Below are positions 23,762 through 33,856 of a stretch of DNA of 64,000 nt, one piece after another (within the stretch, counting starts at the first letter, position 1; each line of letters opens with the position of its first letter). Source of the DNA: Streptomyces pristinaespiralis (lineage in GTDB: Bacteria; Actinomycetota; Actinomycetes; Streptomycetales; Streptomycetaceae); assembly GCF_001278075.1 (NCBI RefSeq), contig NZ_CP011340.1, positions 6,817,501-6,881,500 on the forward strand, in the 5' to 3' direction. The position numbers and the translations under genes were made by a program. Below the pieces are notes generated by a model. The model was not told the DNA's origin. It ran no database searches and saw only the letters and a program-made list of their open reading frames with translations.

Positions 23762-23787
23762 CGTGCCCGTCGGTCCGTCCCGTCAGA

Positions 23788-25413
23788 TCACCGGGCGCGC
23801 AGCACGTCCTCGACCTTGCCGCGGACGTCGTCCGTCGCCAGGCCCCGGATCGTCAGAGTGGTACGGCGGCGCAGCACGTCGTCCGCCGTCTCGGCCCACT
23901 CGTGGTCGCGCGCGTACACGACCTGGGCCCAGATCTCCGGCGCGTCCGGGTGGATGCGCTCGGCCAGCGCCGGGTCGTCGTCGGCCAGGCGGGCGATGTC
24001 GAACGCCAGCGACCCGTAGTGGGTGGCGAGGTGCCGGGCCGTGTCGGCGGCCATCCGCGGGCCGGGCATCCCGCCGTCGACCAGGAGCCGGTGGGCGACC
24101 GCGTTGGGGTTGGCGATGCCGGGCAGCGGCAGCTTCTTCGGCAGGTGCGCGATCGGCTCCATGTCCTCGGCGAGCGGCCGGCCCGGCAGGGTCGCCAGCT
24201 TGTTCATCACCGTGCGGCCGATGTGGCGGAACGTCGTCCACTTGCCGCCGGCCACCGACAGCATCCCGCCGCGCCCCTCGGTGACGACCGTCTCCCGCTT
24301 GGCCTTGGAGGTGTCTCCGGGGCCGCCCGGCAGGACGCGCAGACCGGCGAACGAGTAGGTGATCAGGTCGCGGGACAGCTGCTGGTCGCGGATGGAGAAC
24401 GCGGCCTCGTCCAGGATCTGCGTGACGTCCTTGTCGTTGACGGCGACGTCGGCCGGGTCGCCCTCGTACTCCTCGTCGGTGGTGCCGAGCAGCAGCATGT
24501 CCTCCCACGGGAGGGCGAACGTGATGCGGTACTTGTCGATCGGGGTGGCGAGCGCCGCGCGCCACGGGGAGGTGCGCTTCAGCACCAGGTGCGCGCCCTT
24601 GGAGAGGCGGATGGAGGGGGCCGCTTCCGGGTCCTCCATCCGGCGCAGGTGGTCGACCCACGGCCCGGTGGCGTTCAGCACCAGCCGCGCGGTGACGCCG
24701 AACTCGGTGCCGTCGGTGCGGTCCTTCAGCTCCGCGCCGGTGACCCGGCCCCGGGTGAAGCGGAGTCCGGTGACCTCGGCGTGGTTGAGGACGGTGGCGC
24801 CCGACTCGGCGGCCGCGCGGACCGTCATGAGCGCCATGCGGGAGTCGTTCATCTGGTCGTCGCCGTAGACGGCGACGGCCTTCAGGTTCTCCGTACGCAG
24901 CTCCGGCACGTCCCGCTGCGCCTTCGCCGCCGATATGACGTGGCCGACGCCGTCACCGAACGCGGAGAGCGCGGAGTAGGCGAAGACGCCCGCGCCGAGC
25001 TTCGCCGCGCCGTGCGGGCCGCCCTTGTAGACGGGCAGGTAGAACGTGAGCGGGTTGGCCAGATGGGGGGCCACCTGACGGGAGACCGCGCGCCGCTCGA
25101 AGTGGTTCTCCGCGACCAGCTTCACCGCGCCGGTCTGCAGGTAGCGCAGGCCGCCGTGGAGCAGCTTGGAGGAGGCGGAGGAGGTGGCGCCGGCGAAGTC
25201 GCCGGCGTCCACCAGGGCCACCCGCAGCCCGGACTGCGCCGCATGCCAGGCGGTGGAGATGCCCAGGATGCCGCCGCCGATCACCAGGAGGTCGTACGTC
25301 GCCTTGGAAAGCTGCTCCCGTGTCTCGGCGCGGCCCGCTGCTTTGAGGGAAGAGACAGCCGAGCCGGAGGCCGGGTGCGCCCCGGGGGTGGGGACGCTCT
25401 GCAGGGTGGTCAT
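23788..25413 (-). CDS. glpD: Glycerol-3-phosphate dehydrogenase (FAD), GlpD
   Basis: A 541-residue membrane-associated flavoprotein that oxidises glycerol 3-phosphate to dihydroxyacetone phosphate and feeds the quinone pool. It has an N-terminal FAD dinucleotide fold (LLVIGGGILGISTAWHA) followed by the GlpD signature SSKLLHGGLRYLQ. ALPWEDMLLLGTTDEEYEG and VAGGKWTTFRHIGR are conserved active-site segments. It is the last gene of the glpF-glpK-glpD operon, 12 bases after glpK, and ends at a terminator. Confidence 0.97.
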   Translation of the reverse strand: MTTLQSVPTPGAHPASGSAVSSLKAAGRAETREQLSKATYDLLVIGGGILGISTAWHAAQSGLRVALVDAGDFAGATSSASSKLLHGGLRYLQTGAVKLVAENHFERRAVSRQVAPHLANPLTFYLPVYKGGPHGAAKLGAGVFAYSALSAFGDGVGHVISAAKAQRDVPELRTENLKAVAVYGDDQMNDSRMALMTVRAAAESGATVLNHAEVTGLRFTRGRVTGAELKDRTDGTEFGVTARLVLNATGPWVDHLRRMEDPEAAPSIRLSKGAHLVLKRTSPWRAALATPIDKYRITFALPWEDMLLLGTTDEEYEGDPADVAVNDKDVTQILDEAAFSIRDQQLSRDLITYSFAGLRVLPGGPGDTSKAKRETVVTEGRGGMLSVAGGKWTTFRHIGRTVMNKLATLPGRPLAEDMEPIAHLPKKLPLPGIANPNAVAHRLLVDGGMPGPRMAADTARHLATHYGSLAFDIARLADDDPALAERIHPDAPEIWAQVVYARDHEWAETADDVLRRRTTLTIRGLATDDVRGKVEDVLRAR

Positions 25414-25425
25414 TCTTGCTCCTCG

Positions 25426-26952
25426 TCAGTTTTCCTCGTCGAGCCAGCCCATGGTCCGCTCCACGGCCTTGAGCCAGCTCTTGTACTCGCGGTCACGCTT
25501 GTCAGCGTCCATGCGGGGGGTCCACTCGGCGGCCCTGCGCCAGTTGGCGCGCAGCGCGTCGGTGTCCGGCCAGAAGCCGACGGCCAGGCCGGCGGCGTAG
25601 GCGGCGCCGAGGCAGGTCGTCTCGGCGACCATCGGGCGCACCACGGGGGCGTCCAGGAAGTCCGAGAGGGTCTGCATCAGCAGGTTGTTGGAGGTCATGC
25701 CGCCGTCGACCTTGAGCGCGGTCAGTTCGACGCCGGAGTCCTTCGTCATGGCGTCGGTGATCTCACGGGTCTGCCAGGCGGTGGCCTCGAGAACGGCGCG
25801 CGCGATGTGCGCCTTGGTGACGTACCGGGTCAGACCGGCGATCACACCGCGGGCGTCGGAGCGCCAGTACGGGGCGAACAGGCCGGAGAAGGCCGGCACG
25901 AAGTAGGCGCCGCCGTTGTCGTCCACCGAGGAGGCGAGGGTCTCGATCTCGGCGGCGGAGTTGATCAGGCCCATCTGGTCGCGCATCCACTGCACCAGCG
26001 AACCGGTGACGGCGATCGAGCCCTCGAGCGCGTACACCGCCTTCTGGTCGCCGATGCGGTAGCCGACGGTGGTCAGCAGCCCGTTGTAGGAGTTGACGGG
26101 CTCGTCACCGGTGTTCATCAGCATGAAGGTGCCGGTGCCGTACGTGGACTTGGCCTCGCCCTTCGAGTAGCAGGTCTGGCCGAACAGGGCCGCCTGCTGG
26201 TCGCCGAGCGCGGAGGCGACGGGGATGCCGTCCAGCGCGCCGCCCTTGGCGAGGCCGTAGACCTCGGCGGAGGACCGGATCTCCGGCAGGATCGCCGCGG
26301 GGACCTCCATGGACTGGAGGATCTTGTCGTCCCACTCCATGGTGTGCAGGTTCATCAGCATGGTGCGGGAGGCATTGGTGACGTCGGTGACGTGGACGCC
26401 GCCGTCGACCCCGCCGGTCAGGTTCCAGATGACCCAGGAGTCCATGGTGCCGAAGAGGATCTCGCCGCGCTCGGCGCGCTCCCGCAGGCCCTCGACGTTG
26501 TCGAGGAGCCAGCGGGCCTTCGGGCCGGCGAAGTAGGAGGCCAGCGGCAGGCCCGTCTCGCGGCGGAAGCGGTCCTGGCCGACGTTGCGGCCGAGCTCCT
26601 TGCAGAGGGCGTCGGTGCGGGTGTCCTGCCAGACGATGGCGTTGTGGACGGGCTCGCCGGTGTTCTTGTCCCACAGCAGCGTCGTCTCGCGCTGGTTGGT
26701 GATCCCGATGGCCTTGACGTCCGCCGAGGTGATCCCGGCCTTCTCGATGGCTCCGGCGACGACCTCCTGGACGTTGGTCCAGATCTCGGCGGCGTCGTGC
26801 TCCACCCAGCCCGGCTTCGGGAAGATCTGCTCGTGCTCCTTCTGGTCGACGGAGACGATCCGGCCGTCCTTGTCGAAGACGATGCAGCGGCTGGAGGTGG
26901 TGCCCTGGTCGATGGCCGCGATGAACGGGCCGGTGGTGTGTGCGTCGGTCAC
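25426..26952 (-). CDS. glpK: Glycerol kinase, GlpK
   Basis: A 508-residue FGGY-family kinase that phosphorylates glycerol to glycerol 3-phosphate with ATP. Marks are [15 protein letters not shown] (phosphate loop 1), [46 protein letters not shown], the FGGY core [13 protein letters not shown] and the end [10 protein letters not shown]. It sits 49 bases downstream of glpF and 12 upstream of glpD, consistent with one transcript under GylR. Confidence 0.97.
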   Translation of the reverse strand: MTDAHTTGPFIAAIDQGTTSSRCIVFDKDGRIVSVDQKEHEQIFPKPGWVEHDAAEIWTNVQEVVAGAIEKAGITSADVKAIGITNQRETTLLWDKNTGEPVHNAIVWQDTRTDALCKELGRNVGQDRFRRETGLPLASYFAGPKARWLLDNVEGLRERAERGEILFGTMDSWVIWNLTGGVDGGVHVTDVTNASRTMLMNLHTMEWDDKILQSMEVPAAILPEIRSSAEVYGLAKGGALDGIPVASALGDQQAALFGQTCYSKGEAKSTYGTGTFMLMNTGDEPVNSYNGLLTTVGYRIGDQKAVYALEGSIAVTGSLVQWMRDQMGLINSAAEIETLASSVDDNGGAYFVPAFSGLFAPYWRSDARGVIAGLTRYVTKAHIARAVLEATAWQTREITDAMTKDSGVELTALKVDGGMTSNNLLMQTLSDFLDAPVVRPMVAETTCLGAAYAAGLAVGFWPDTDALRANWRRAAEWTPRMDADKRDREYKSWLKAVERTMGWLDEEN

Positions 26953-27001
26953 GGTCTGCTCCTGCTCAGGTATCGGTGTGTACGGCTCGTGCTGCTACGT
27001 C

Positions 27002-27793
27002 TCAGGCGAACGCGATGTTGTAGATACCCGCTGCGACGGCCGCACCGATCAGCGGACCGGCCACGGGGATCCATGCGTAGCTCCAGTCGGAGCCGCCCTT
27101 GTTCGGCAGCGGGAGGAGCGCGTGCACGATGCGCGGACCCAGGTCGCGGGCCGGGTTGATGGCGTAGCCGGTGGGGCCGCCGAGCGAGAGACCGATGGAG
27201 ACGACGACGAGGGCGACCATGAGCCCGCCGAGCGGGCCGAGGCCCTTGCCGCTGTCGTTGAGACCCTGGGTGAGCACCGCCAGGACCAGCACGATCGTGC
27301 CGAGGATCTCGGTGGCGAGGTTCTGCCAGACGTTGCGGATCTCGGGGCCGGTGGAGAAGACGCCGAGGACCGGGCCGGCCTTGGCGGTGGTCTCGTCGTG
27401 CGGACCCTCGATCGCCTTGTCGGCGGGGTCGCCCACGATCTCGGGATCGGTGAGGTGCGCCTGGAACTGGCCGTAGTAGGCGATCCAGACCAGAGCGGCG
27501 CCGATCATGGCGCCGAGGAGCTGGCCGGCGATGTAGACGGGGACGGTGCCCCAGTCGTTGTCCTTGATCGCTATGCCGAGGGTGACGGCCGGGTTGAGGT
27601 GGGCACCGGAGAGCGCGCCGGTCATGTACACCGCGGTCAGGACCGCGAAGCCCCAGCCGAAGGTGATGGCCAGCCAGCCGGCGTTCTGGGCCTTCGAGCG
27701 CTTGAGCACTACGGCGGCGACGACGCCGCCACCGAGCAGGATGAGTACGGCGGTACCGATGATCTCGCCGATGAAGATGTCGGAGTTGGACAC
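27002..27793 (-). CDS. glpF: Glycerol facilitator, GlpF (MIP family)
   Basis: A 263-residue aquaglyceroporin with six membrane helices and both pore motifs: [15 protein letters not shown] and [12 protein letters not shown]. The Asp after the second NPA-R is the residue typical of glycerol-conducting members. It is the first gene of the gyl operon. Its upstream region (27794-28024) carries a GylR-type operator, and a loop insert between the two halves is acidic ([17 protein letters not shown]). Confidence 0.96.
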   Translation of the reverse strand: MSNSDIFIGEIIGTAVLILLGGGVVAAVVLKRSKAQNAGWLAITFGWGFAVLTAVYMTGALSGAHLNPAVTLGIAIKDNDWGTVPVYIAGQLLGAMIGAALVWIAYYGQFQAHLTDPEIVGDPADKAIEGPHDETTAKAGPVLGVFSTGPEIRNVWQNLATEILGTIVLVLAVLTQGLNDSGKGLGPLGGLMVALVVVSIGLSLGGPTGYAINPARDLGPRIVHALLPLPNKGGSDWSYAWIPVAGPLIGAAVAAGIYNIAFA

Positions 27794-27917
27794 CCGCGAC
27801 TCCTTTGTCCTTCGTCCAGGGGGAAGGCGAACCCCGGGTCCCTCCGGTGGTCCGCGCCCTCAGTGAGGGCGTTTCCGGCCTGGCGTTGTCACACTCTAGC
27901 GCGTATTGCCGTTAGCT

Positions 27918-27934
27918 GTTCGACAATGCCGACC
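27918..27934. promoter_or_regulatory. GylR-type operator upstream of glpF
   Basis: GTTCGACAATGCCGACC is a near-palindrome (GTTCG...CGAAC with one mismatch) 125 bases before the glpF start. It shares GTTCGACAATGC with the site before gylR, marking both as likely binding sites of the IclR-family regulator GylR. Confidence 0.65.
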
Positions 27935-28024
27935 GGTGAACGGCAGTTTTGCCCCCCGGTAAACATGGCGTCAAGGGTTGTGTGGCCGAAAACCGGATCG
28001 TTACCCGATGCTGTGTGCGAACGG

Positions 28025-28789
28025 TCAGAAGCGCCCGGCGCCGAGGTCCCTGGAGACCGCGCGGGCGCAGTCCCGAACCGCCGCGACGAGGTCGGAACGC
28101 AGCTCTCCGTCGTTGCAGACCCGCTCCACGGCGCCCGTGATGGCGATCGCCCCCACGGGCATGCGGCGCCGGTCGTGGATGGGTGCGGCCACTGCGGCCA
28201 CGCCCTCCCAGGTCTCCTCCACGTCGGCGGCCCAGCCGCGCGCCCGGGTGTGGTCCAGCAGCGACTCGAACTCCTGCACGTCGGTCACGGTCCGCGGCGT
28301 GAACGCCTTGCGGTCCACCTCAAGCGCCTCCGTGTGTGCCACCGGGTCGAAGGCGGACAGGACCTTGCCGAGAGCGGTGGAGTGCAGCGGCTGCATGGCC
28401 CCCACCTCGAGCACCTGCCGGCTGTCGTCGGGCCGGAAGACGTGGTGCACGATCAGCACGCCGTGCTGGTGCAGTACGCCGAGGTGGACGCTCTCGCCGC
28501 TGGAGCGGGCGAGGTCGTCCGTCCAGACCAGGGCGCGGGCGCGCAGCTCGTGCACGTCCAGATAGCTGTTGCCGAGGCGCAGCAGCTCGGCGCCCAGCTG
28601 GTAGCGGCCGGAGGCCGCGTCCTGCTCGACGAATCCCTCCGCCTGGAGGGTGCGCAGGATGCCGTGGGCCGTACCCTTGGCCAGGTCGAGCGACGACGCG
28701 ATGTCCGACAGGCCCAGCCGGCGTTCTCCGCCCGCGAGCAGTCGCAGCATCGCCGCAGCCCGCTCCAGTGACTGGATGTTCTTCGCCAT
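28025..28789 (-). CDS. gylR: Glycerol operon regulator GylR (IclR family)
   Basis: A 254-residue IclR-family regulator with an N-terminal winged helix (LGLSDIASSLDLAKGTAHGI) and a C-terminal effector domain (QPLHSTALGKVLSAFDP, AAVAAPIHDRRRMPVGAIAI). Located upstream of glpFKD in the same orientation, it matches GylR of S. coelicolor, the glycerol-inducible repressor of this operon. The ATG at 28789 (MAKNIQSLERAA) is the family start. Two shared operator motifs indicate control of its own gene as well as the operon. Confidence 0.95.
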   Translation of the reverse strand: MAKNIQSLERAAAMLRLLAGGERRLGLSDIASSLDLAKGTAHGILRTLQAEGFVEQDAASGRYQLGAELLRLGNSYLDVHELRARALVWTDDLARSSGESVHLGVLHQHGVLIVHHVFRPDDSRQVLEVGAMQPLHSTALGKVLSAFDPVAHTEALEVDRKAFTPRTVTDVQEFESLLDHTRARGWAADVEETWEGVAAVAAPIHDRRRMPVGAIAITGAVERVCNDGELRSDLVAAVRDCARAVSRDLGAGRF

Positions 28790-28812
28790 CGGATCGGCCC
28801 TTCTCCAACACG

Positions 28813-28829
28813 GTTCGACAATGCTGAAC
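28813..28829. promoter_or_regulatory. GylR-type operator upstream of gylR
   Basis: GTTCGACAATGCTGAAC lies 24 bases before the gylR start, with GTTC/GAAC ends and the same 12-base left half as the glpF site. A further inverted repeat GGTCG-ATGC-CGACC follows at 28836-28849. These positions suit autoregulation. Confidence 0.65.
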
Positions 28830-29030
28830 ACTATCGGTCGATGCCGACCTTGGTCACGGCGGACCGAGTATCTCGCGCGGGAAGCCCCGCGAAAAAGTCC
28901 GGAGACATGCCGTAGTCCGCCCCGTGGGACACCTCCGCCCGGAAGAGGGTCGCCCGGCTACTCTGGCTGGGTGCGCCTTCCTGCCGGAAGACGCAAAGCC
29001 GACAGCCGTCGCATCCCAGGGAGCACATCC

Positions 29031-32000
29031 ATGGCCTCGTTGCCGACCCCCTCCGCTGACAGCCGGACCCGTGTCCACGCACTGCGCGAAGCGCTCGCCA
29101 CCCGTGTGGTGGTGGCCGACGGCGCGATGGGCACCATGCTCCAGGCGCAGGATCCGACGCTCGAGGACTTCGAGAACCTCGAGGGCTGCAACGAGGTCCT
29201 CAATGTCACCCGCCCCGACATCGTGCGGTCCGTCCACGAGGCGTACTTCGAGGTCGGCGTCGACTGCGTGGAGACGAACACCTTCGGCGCCAACCACTCG
29301 GCCATGGGGGAGTACGACATCCCCGAGCGGGTGTACGAGCTCTCGGAGTCCGGGGCGCGGATCGCCCGCGAGGTGGCGGACGAGTTCACCGCGTCGACCG
29401 GGCAGCAGCGGTGGGTCCTGGGCTCGATCGGCCCCGGCACCAAGCTCCCGACCCTGGGGCACGCCCCCTACACCGTGCTTCGGGACGGATTCCAGCAGAA
29501 CGCCGAGGGCCTGATCGCCGGCGGCGCGGACGCGCTCATCGTCGAGACGACGCAGGACCTCCTCCAGACCAAGGCCGCGATCCTCGGCGCCCGCCGCGCC
29601 ATGGAGGCGACCGGAGCCGACCTGCCGCTGCTGTGTTCGCTGGCCTTCGAGACCACCGGCACGATGCTGCTGGGTTCCGAGATCGGCGCGGCACTGACCG
29701 CGCTCGAGCCGCTCGGCGTCGACATGATCGGTCTGAACTGCTCCACCGGCCCGGAGGAGATGAGCGAGCACCTCCGCTACCTCACCCGCCACTCCCGTAT
29801 CCCGCTGCTGTGCATGCCGAACGCCGGCCTTCCGGTGCTCACCAAGGACGGGGCGCACTTCCCGCTCGGCCCCGAGGGGCTGGCAGAGGCCCAGGAGCAG
29901 TTCGTCGCCGACTACGGCCTGTCCCTGGTGGGCGGCTGCTGCGGGACGACGCCCGAGCACCTGCGGCAACTGGTGGAGCGGGTGCGCGGCGCGGAGCTGA
30001 CGCCGCGTGATCCGCGCCCGGAGCCGGGTGCCGCGTCGCTGTACCAGACGGTGCCGTTCCGTCAGGACACCGCTTATATGGCGATCGGCGAGCGGACGAA
30101 CGCCAACGGGTCGAAGAAGTTCCGCGAGGCGATGCTCGAGGGCCGCTGGGACGACTGTGTCGAGATGGCGCGCGACCAGATCCGCGAGGGCGCGCACATG
30201 CTCGACCTGTGCGTCGACTACGTGGGCCGCGACGGCGTCGCCGACATGGAGGAACTGGCGGGCCGGTTCGCGACCGCCTCCACCCTGCCGATCGTGCTGG
30301 ACTCCACCGAGGTCGACGTCATCGAGGCGGGCCTGGAGAAGCTGGGCGGCCGTGCGGTCATCAACTCGGTCAACTACGAGGACGGCGACGGCCCGGAGTC
30401 GCGTTTCGCGAAGGTCACCGCGCTCGCCAAGGAGCACGGCGCCGCGCTGATCGCGCTGACGATCGACGAGGAGGGCCAGGCCCGCTCGGTGGAGCACAAG
30501 GTCGCCGTCGCGGAGCGGCTGATCGAGGACCTGACCGGCAACTGGGGCATCCACGAGTCGGACATCCTCATCGACACGCTCACCTTCACCATCTGCACCG
30601 GGCAGGAGGAGTCCCGCAAGGACGGCCTCAACACCATCGAGGCGATCCGGGAGCTGAAGAGGCGTCACCCGGACGTGCAGACCACGCTGGGCCTGTCGAA
30701 CATCTCCTTCGGCCTCAACCCGGCCGCCCGGATTCTGCTCAACTCCGTCTTCCTGGACGAGTGCGTGAAGGCCGGCCTGGACTCGGCGATCGTCCACGCC
30801 TCGAAGATCCTGCCGATCGCGCGGTTCGACGAGGAGCAGGTCACCACGGCCCTGGACCTCATCTACGACCGGCGCCGCGAGGGGTACGACCCGCTCCAGA
30901 AGCTGATGGCCCTGTTCGAGGGCGCGACCACGAAGTCGCTGAAGGCGGGCAAGGCGGAGGAGCTGGCGGCCCTGCCGCTGGAGGAGCGCCTGAAGCGGCG
31001 GATCATCGACGGGGAGAAGAACGGTCTGGAGGCCGACCTCGACGAGGCGCTGAGGGAGCGTGCGGCGCTGGACATCGTCAACGACACGCTGCTGGACGGC
31101 ATGAAGGTCGTCGGCGAACTGTTCGGCTCCGGGCAGATGCAGCTGCCGTTCGTGCTCCAGTCCGCCGAGGTCATGAAGAACGCGGTCGCCCATCTGGAGC
31201 CGCACATGGAGAAGACGGACGCCGACGGCAAGGGCACCATCGTGCTGGCGACCGTCCGCGGCGACGTCCACGACATCGGCAAGAACCTCGTGGACATCAT
31301 CCTGTCCAACAACGGCTACAACGTGGTCAACCTGGGCATCAAGCAGCCCGTCTCCGCGATCCTCGACGCGGCCAAGGAACACAAGGCCGACGTGATCGGC
31401 ATGTCCGGCCTCCTGGTCAAGTCCACAGTGATCATGAAGGAGAACCTCCAGGAGCTCAACCAGCGGGGCATGGCCGCCGACTACCCCGTCATCCTCGGCG
31501 GTGCCGCCCTCACCCGCGCCTACGTCGAACAGGACCTCCACGAGATCTACGAGGGCGAAGTCCGCTACGCCCGTGACGCGTTCGAGGGCCTGCGCCTGAT
31601 GGACGCCCTCATCGGCATCAAGCGCGGCGTCCCCGGCGCGGCCCTGCCCGAACTGAAGCAGCGCCGCGTCAAGGCCACGACTGCGGTCGTGGAGGAGCGC
31701 CCGGAGGAAGGCGCGGTCCGTTCCGACGTGGCCACCGACAACCCGGTCCCCACCCCGCCGTTCTGGGGCACCCGGGTCGTCAAGGGCATCCCGCTGAAGG
31801 ACTACGCCTCCTGGCTCGACGAAGGCGCCCTGTTCAAGGGGCAGTGGGGACTCAAGCAGTCCCGGGCGGGGGACGGCCCCTCCTACGAGGAGCTGGTGGA
31901 GTCCGAGGGCCGGCCGCGGCTGCGTGGCCTGCTGGACCGGCTGCAGACCGACAACCTCCTCGAAGCGGCCGTCGTCCACGGTTACTTCCCCTGCGTGTCC

Positions 32001-32540
32001 AAGGGTGACGACCTGATCATCCTGGGCGACGACGGCTCAGAGCGGACCCGCTTCTCCTTCCCACGGCAGCGTCGCGGCCGGCGGCTGTGCCTGGCGGACT
32101 TCTTCCGCCCCGAGGAATCCGGCGAGACGGACGTCGTCGGCCTCCAGGTCGTCACCGTCGGCTCCCGGATCGGCGAGGAGACCGCCAAGCTGTTCGAGGC
32201 CAACTCCTACCGCGACTACCTCGAACTGCACGGCCTGTCCGTCCAGCTCGCCGAGGCGCTGGCCGAGTACTGGCACGCCCGGGTGCGCGCCGAACTCGGC
32301 TTCGGCGGCGAGGACCCGGCCGACGTGGAGGACATGTTCGCCCTGAAGTACCGCGGCGCACGGTTCTCCCTCGGTTACGGCGCGTGCCCCGACCTCGAGG
32401 ACCGCGCCAAGATCGCGGAGCTGCTCGAGCCGGAGCGGATCGGTGTCCAGCTGTCCGAGGAGTTCCAGCTCCACCCGGAGCAGTCCACCGACGCGATCGT
32501 CATCCACCACCCCGAGGCGAAGTATTTCAACGCACGCTGA
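29031..32540 (+). CDS. metH: Cobalamin-dependent methionine synthase, MetH
   Basis: A 1169-residue modular enzyme that transfers methyl from methyltetrahydrofolate to homocysteine through cobalamin. In order: the homocysteine domain (ADGAMGTMLQ; zinc cysteines at LNCST and GGCCGTTP), the pterin-binding domain (MAIGERTNANGSKKF), and the B12 domain with the cobalt-ligand motif D745-V-H747-D-I-G750 in GDVHDIGKNLVDIILSNNGY. The last is the reactivation domain that binds S-adenosylmethionine (ARFSLGYGACPDLEDR). All four modules are complete. It is divergent from gylR with 241 bases between; the ATG at 29031 has GGGAG upstream. Confidence 0.97.
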   Translation: MASLPTPSADSRTRVHALREALATRVVVADGAMGTMLQAQDPTLEDFENLEGCNEVLNVTRPDIVRSVHEAYFEVGVDCVETNTFGANHSAMGEYDIPERVYELSESGARIAREVADEFTASTGQQRWVLGSIGPGTKLPTLGHAPYTVLRDGFQQNAEGLIAGGADALIVETTQDLLQTKAAILGARRAMEATGADLPLLCSLAFETTGTMLLGSEIGAALTALEPLGVDMIGLNCSTGPEEMSEHLRYLTRHSRIPLLCMPNAGLPVLTKDGAHFPLGPEGLAEAQEQFVADYGLSLVGGCCGTTPEHLRQLVERVRGAELTPRDPRPEPGAASLYQTVPFRQDTAYMAIGERTNANGSKKFREAMLEGRWDDCVEMARDQIREGAHMLDLCVDYVGRDGVADMEELAGRFATASTLPIVLDSTEVDVIEAGLEKLGGRAVINSVNYEDGDGPESRFAKVTALAKEHGAALIALTIDEEGQARSVEHKVAVAERLIEDLTGNWGIHESDILIDTLTFTICTGQEESRKDGLNTIEAIRELKRRHPDVQTTLGLSNISFGLNPAARILLNSVFLDECVKAGLDSAIVHASKILPIARFDEEQVTTALDLIYDRRREGYDPLQKLMALFEGATTKSLKAGKAEELAALPLEERLKRRIIDGEKNGLEADLDEALRERAALDIVNDTLLDGMKVVGELFGSGQMQLPFVLQSAEVMKNAVAHLEPHMEKTDADGKGTIVLATVRGDVHDIGKNLVDIILSNNGYNVVNLGIKQPVSAILDAAKEHKADVIGMSGLLVKSTVIMKENLQELNQRGMAADYPVILGGAALTRAYVEQDLHEIYEGEVRYARDAFEGLRLMDALIGIKRGVPGAALPELKQRRVKATTAVVEERPEEGAVRSDVATDNPVPTPPFWGTRVVKGIPLKDYASWLDEGALFKGQWGLKQSRAGDGPSYEELVESEGRPRLRGLLDRLQTDNLLEAAVVHGYFPCVSKGDDLIILGDDGSERTRFSFPRQRRGRRLCLADFFRPEESGETDVVGLQVVTVGSRIGEETAKLFEANSYRDYLELHGLSVQLAEALAEYWHARVRAELGFGGEDPADVEDMFALKYRGARFSLGYGACPDLEDRAKIAELLEPERIGVQLSEEFQLHPEQSTDAIVIHHPEAKYFNAR

Positions 32541-32648
32541 TCGTTCGGGTCGTACACTGGTCGGTCCAGTGCAGGCCGGTCGCCTGTCCCCGCGGGAAAG
32601 CCGTGGGGAGAGGTGGCCGGCCTTCTCGTCCCTCCCGGAGGTGTGCCT

Positions 32649-33350
32649 ATGACCAGCACGGTCCCCGCGTCGCTGACCCGTTCGGCGGAAGCGGCCGCAC
32701 TTCAGGCCGTTTTTCTCGACATGGACGGGACCCTCGTCGACACAGAGGGCTTCTGGTGGGACGCGGAGGTGGAGGTCTTCGCGGATCTCGGGCACCGGCT
32801 GGACGAGGCCTGGCGGGACGTGGTGGTCGGCGGACCGATGACCCGCAGCGCGGGCTATCTCATCGAGGCCACCGGCGCCGACATCGGCCTCGCGGAGCTG
32901 ACCGTCCTGCTCAACGACAAGTTCGAGGAGCGGATCAGCAGGGGCGTGCCCCTGATGCCGGGCGCGGCCCGGCTGCTCGCCGAACTGGCCGCGCACAATG
33001 TGCCCACGGCGCTCGTGTCCGCCTCGCACCGGCGCATCATCGACCGCGTCCTCGCCTCTCTCGGGCCCCAGCACTTCGCGCTCTCGGTCGCGGGGGACGA
33101 GGTGCCGCGCACCAAGCCGCACCCCGACCCGTATCTCCTCGCCGCCCAGGGCCTGGGCGCCGACCCGACGAGATGCGCCGTCGTGGAGGACACGGCCACC
33201 GGTGTGGCATCCGCAGAGGCCGCCGGATGCCGGGTGGTCGCCGTCCCGTCCGTGGCCCCGATCCAGCCGGCCGGCGGCAGGGTCGTCGTTCGCTCCCTGG
33301 AGGAAGTGGACGTCGTCTTCCTGCGCACTCTGATCAGCGCAAAGCAGTGA
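32649..33350 (+). CDS. HAD family phosphatase
   Basis: A 233-residue haloacid-dehalogenase superfamily hydrolase (beta-phosphoglucomutase/phosphatase-like). The nucleophile motif is FLDMDGTLVDTEGFWW, motif II lies in PTALVSASHRR, the Lys of motif III is in RTKPHPDPYLLAA, and the metal-binding motif IV is AVVEDTATGVASAEAAG. A helical cap lies between motifs I and II. The substrate is unknown. It follows metH by 108 bases with its own likely promoter (TACACT at 32553) and a leader hairpin at 32588-32608. GGAGG lies 9 bases before the ATG. Confidence 0.9.
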   Translation: MTSTVPASLTRSAEAAALQAVFLDMDGTLVDTEGFWWDAEVEVFADLGHRLDEAWRDVVVGGPMTRSAGYLIEATGADIGLAELTVLLNDKFEERISRGVPLMPGAARLLAELAAHNVPTALVSASHRRIIDRVLASLGPQHFALSVAGDEVPRTKPHPDPYLLAAQGLGADPTRCAVVEDTATGVASAEAAGCRVVAVPSVAPIQPAGGRVVVRSLEEVDVVFLRTLISAKQ

Positions 33351-33856
33351 TACGGGCACTGTCCGTGCTTTTCGAATCCACTGGAAACCCAGGGCAGTGA
33401 CGTATCCCTTTTCCGTGACTACCGAACGATATTCCGGCGTGATCGAAATAGGCCGAACGGCGTGACCTTCGTCACTGTGCGTGGTGCGTAACCAGGGGTT
33501 TTTCGCGTCCCACACCCCGCCGGGAGGGCTCTTGAGCGGCCCATGTGTCCCGATTGATGTGGGTGTTTACGAATATTCCGTGGCCTGGCCATCCACTCAC
33601 AGGCATTGATGATCACTCAGCGATTACGGCCCAACTCGGGCCCGGTCACGCTTTCCTGGCGTTGCCGACTAATCTCGTCGCGAGAGCTTCGCTGCATCAC
33701 CGTGGTGTCCCGTTCGGCCACCCCGCCGTCGGAAACACAGGACCGATCGTCTGCATCCCCGGCCCGATCGCGCCGCCCCGACCGGGCGGAGGCGGCGGAG
33801 TGTCTTGAACACATCGCTGTATCACAGTGCCGGATCGGTGAGGGAGAACGTCCAGG
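33351..33856. other. Long upstream region of the peptide-binding lipoprotein gene
   Basis: About 500 bases without a supported gene. It is less GC-rich than its surroundings, notably 33405-33480 and 33540-33620, which suggests promoter or leader DNA for the substrate-binding protein gene. No riboswitch class or clear palindrome was recognised. Confidence 0.4.

Noticed and set aside
23485..27159. A 1224-codon plus-strand open frame
   Set aside because: It is the antisense shadow of the fadR-type, glpD and glpK genes on the minus strand, which have complete family motifs. The plus frame is Arg/Gly/Val-rich low-complexity translation typical of GC-rich DNA.
28832..29030. Cobalamin, SAM-IV or SAH riboswitch before metH
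   Set aside because: None of the conserved core sequences of these classes could be found by eye. Only a fragment reminiscent of the cyclic-di-GMP-I class was seen.
28854..31979. A 1041-codon minus-strand open frame opposite metH
   Set aside because: It is antisense to a complete methionine synthase with all cofactor motifs.
32555..32571. DasR (dre) binding site
   Set aside because: The repeat is one base shorter at the centre than the 16-bp dre consensus, so it is reported only as an unassigned palindrome.
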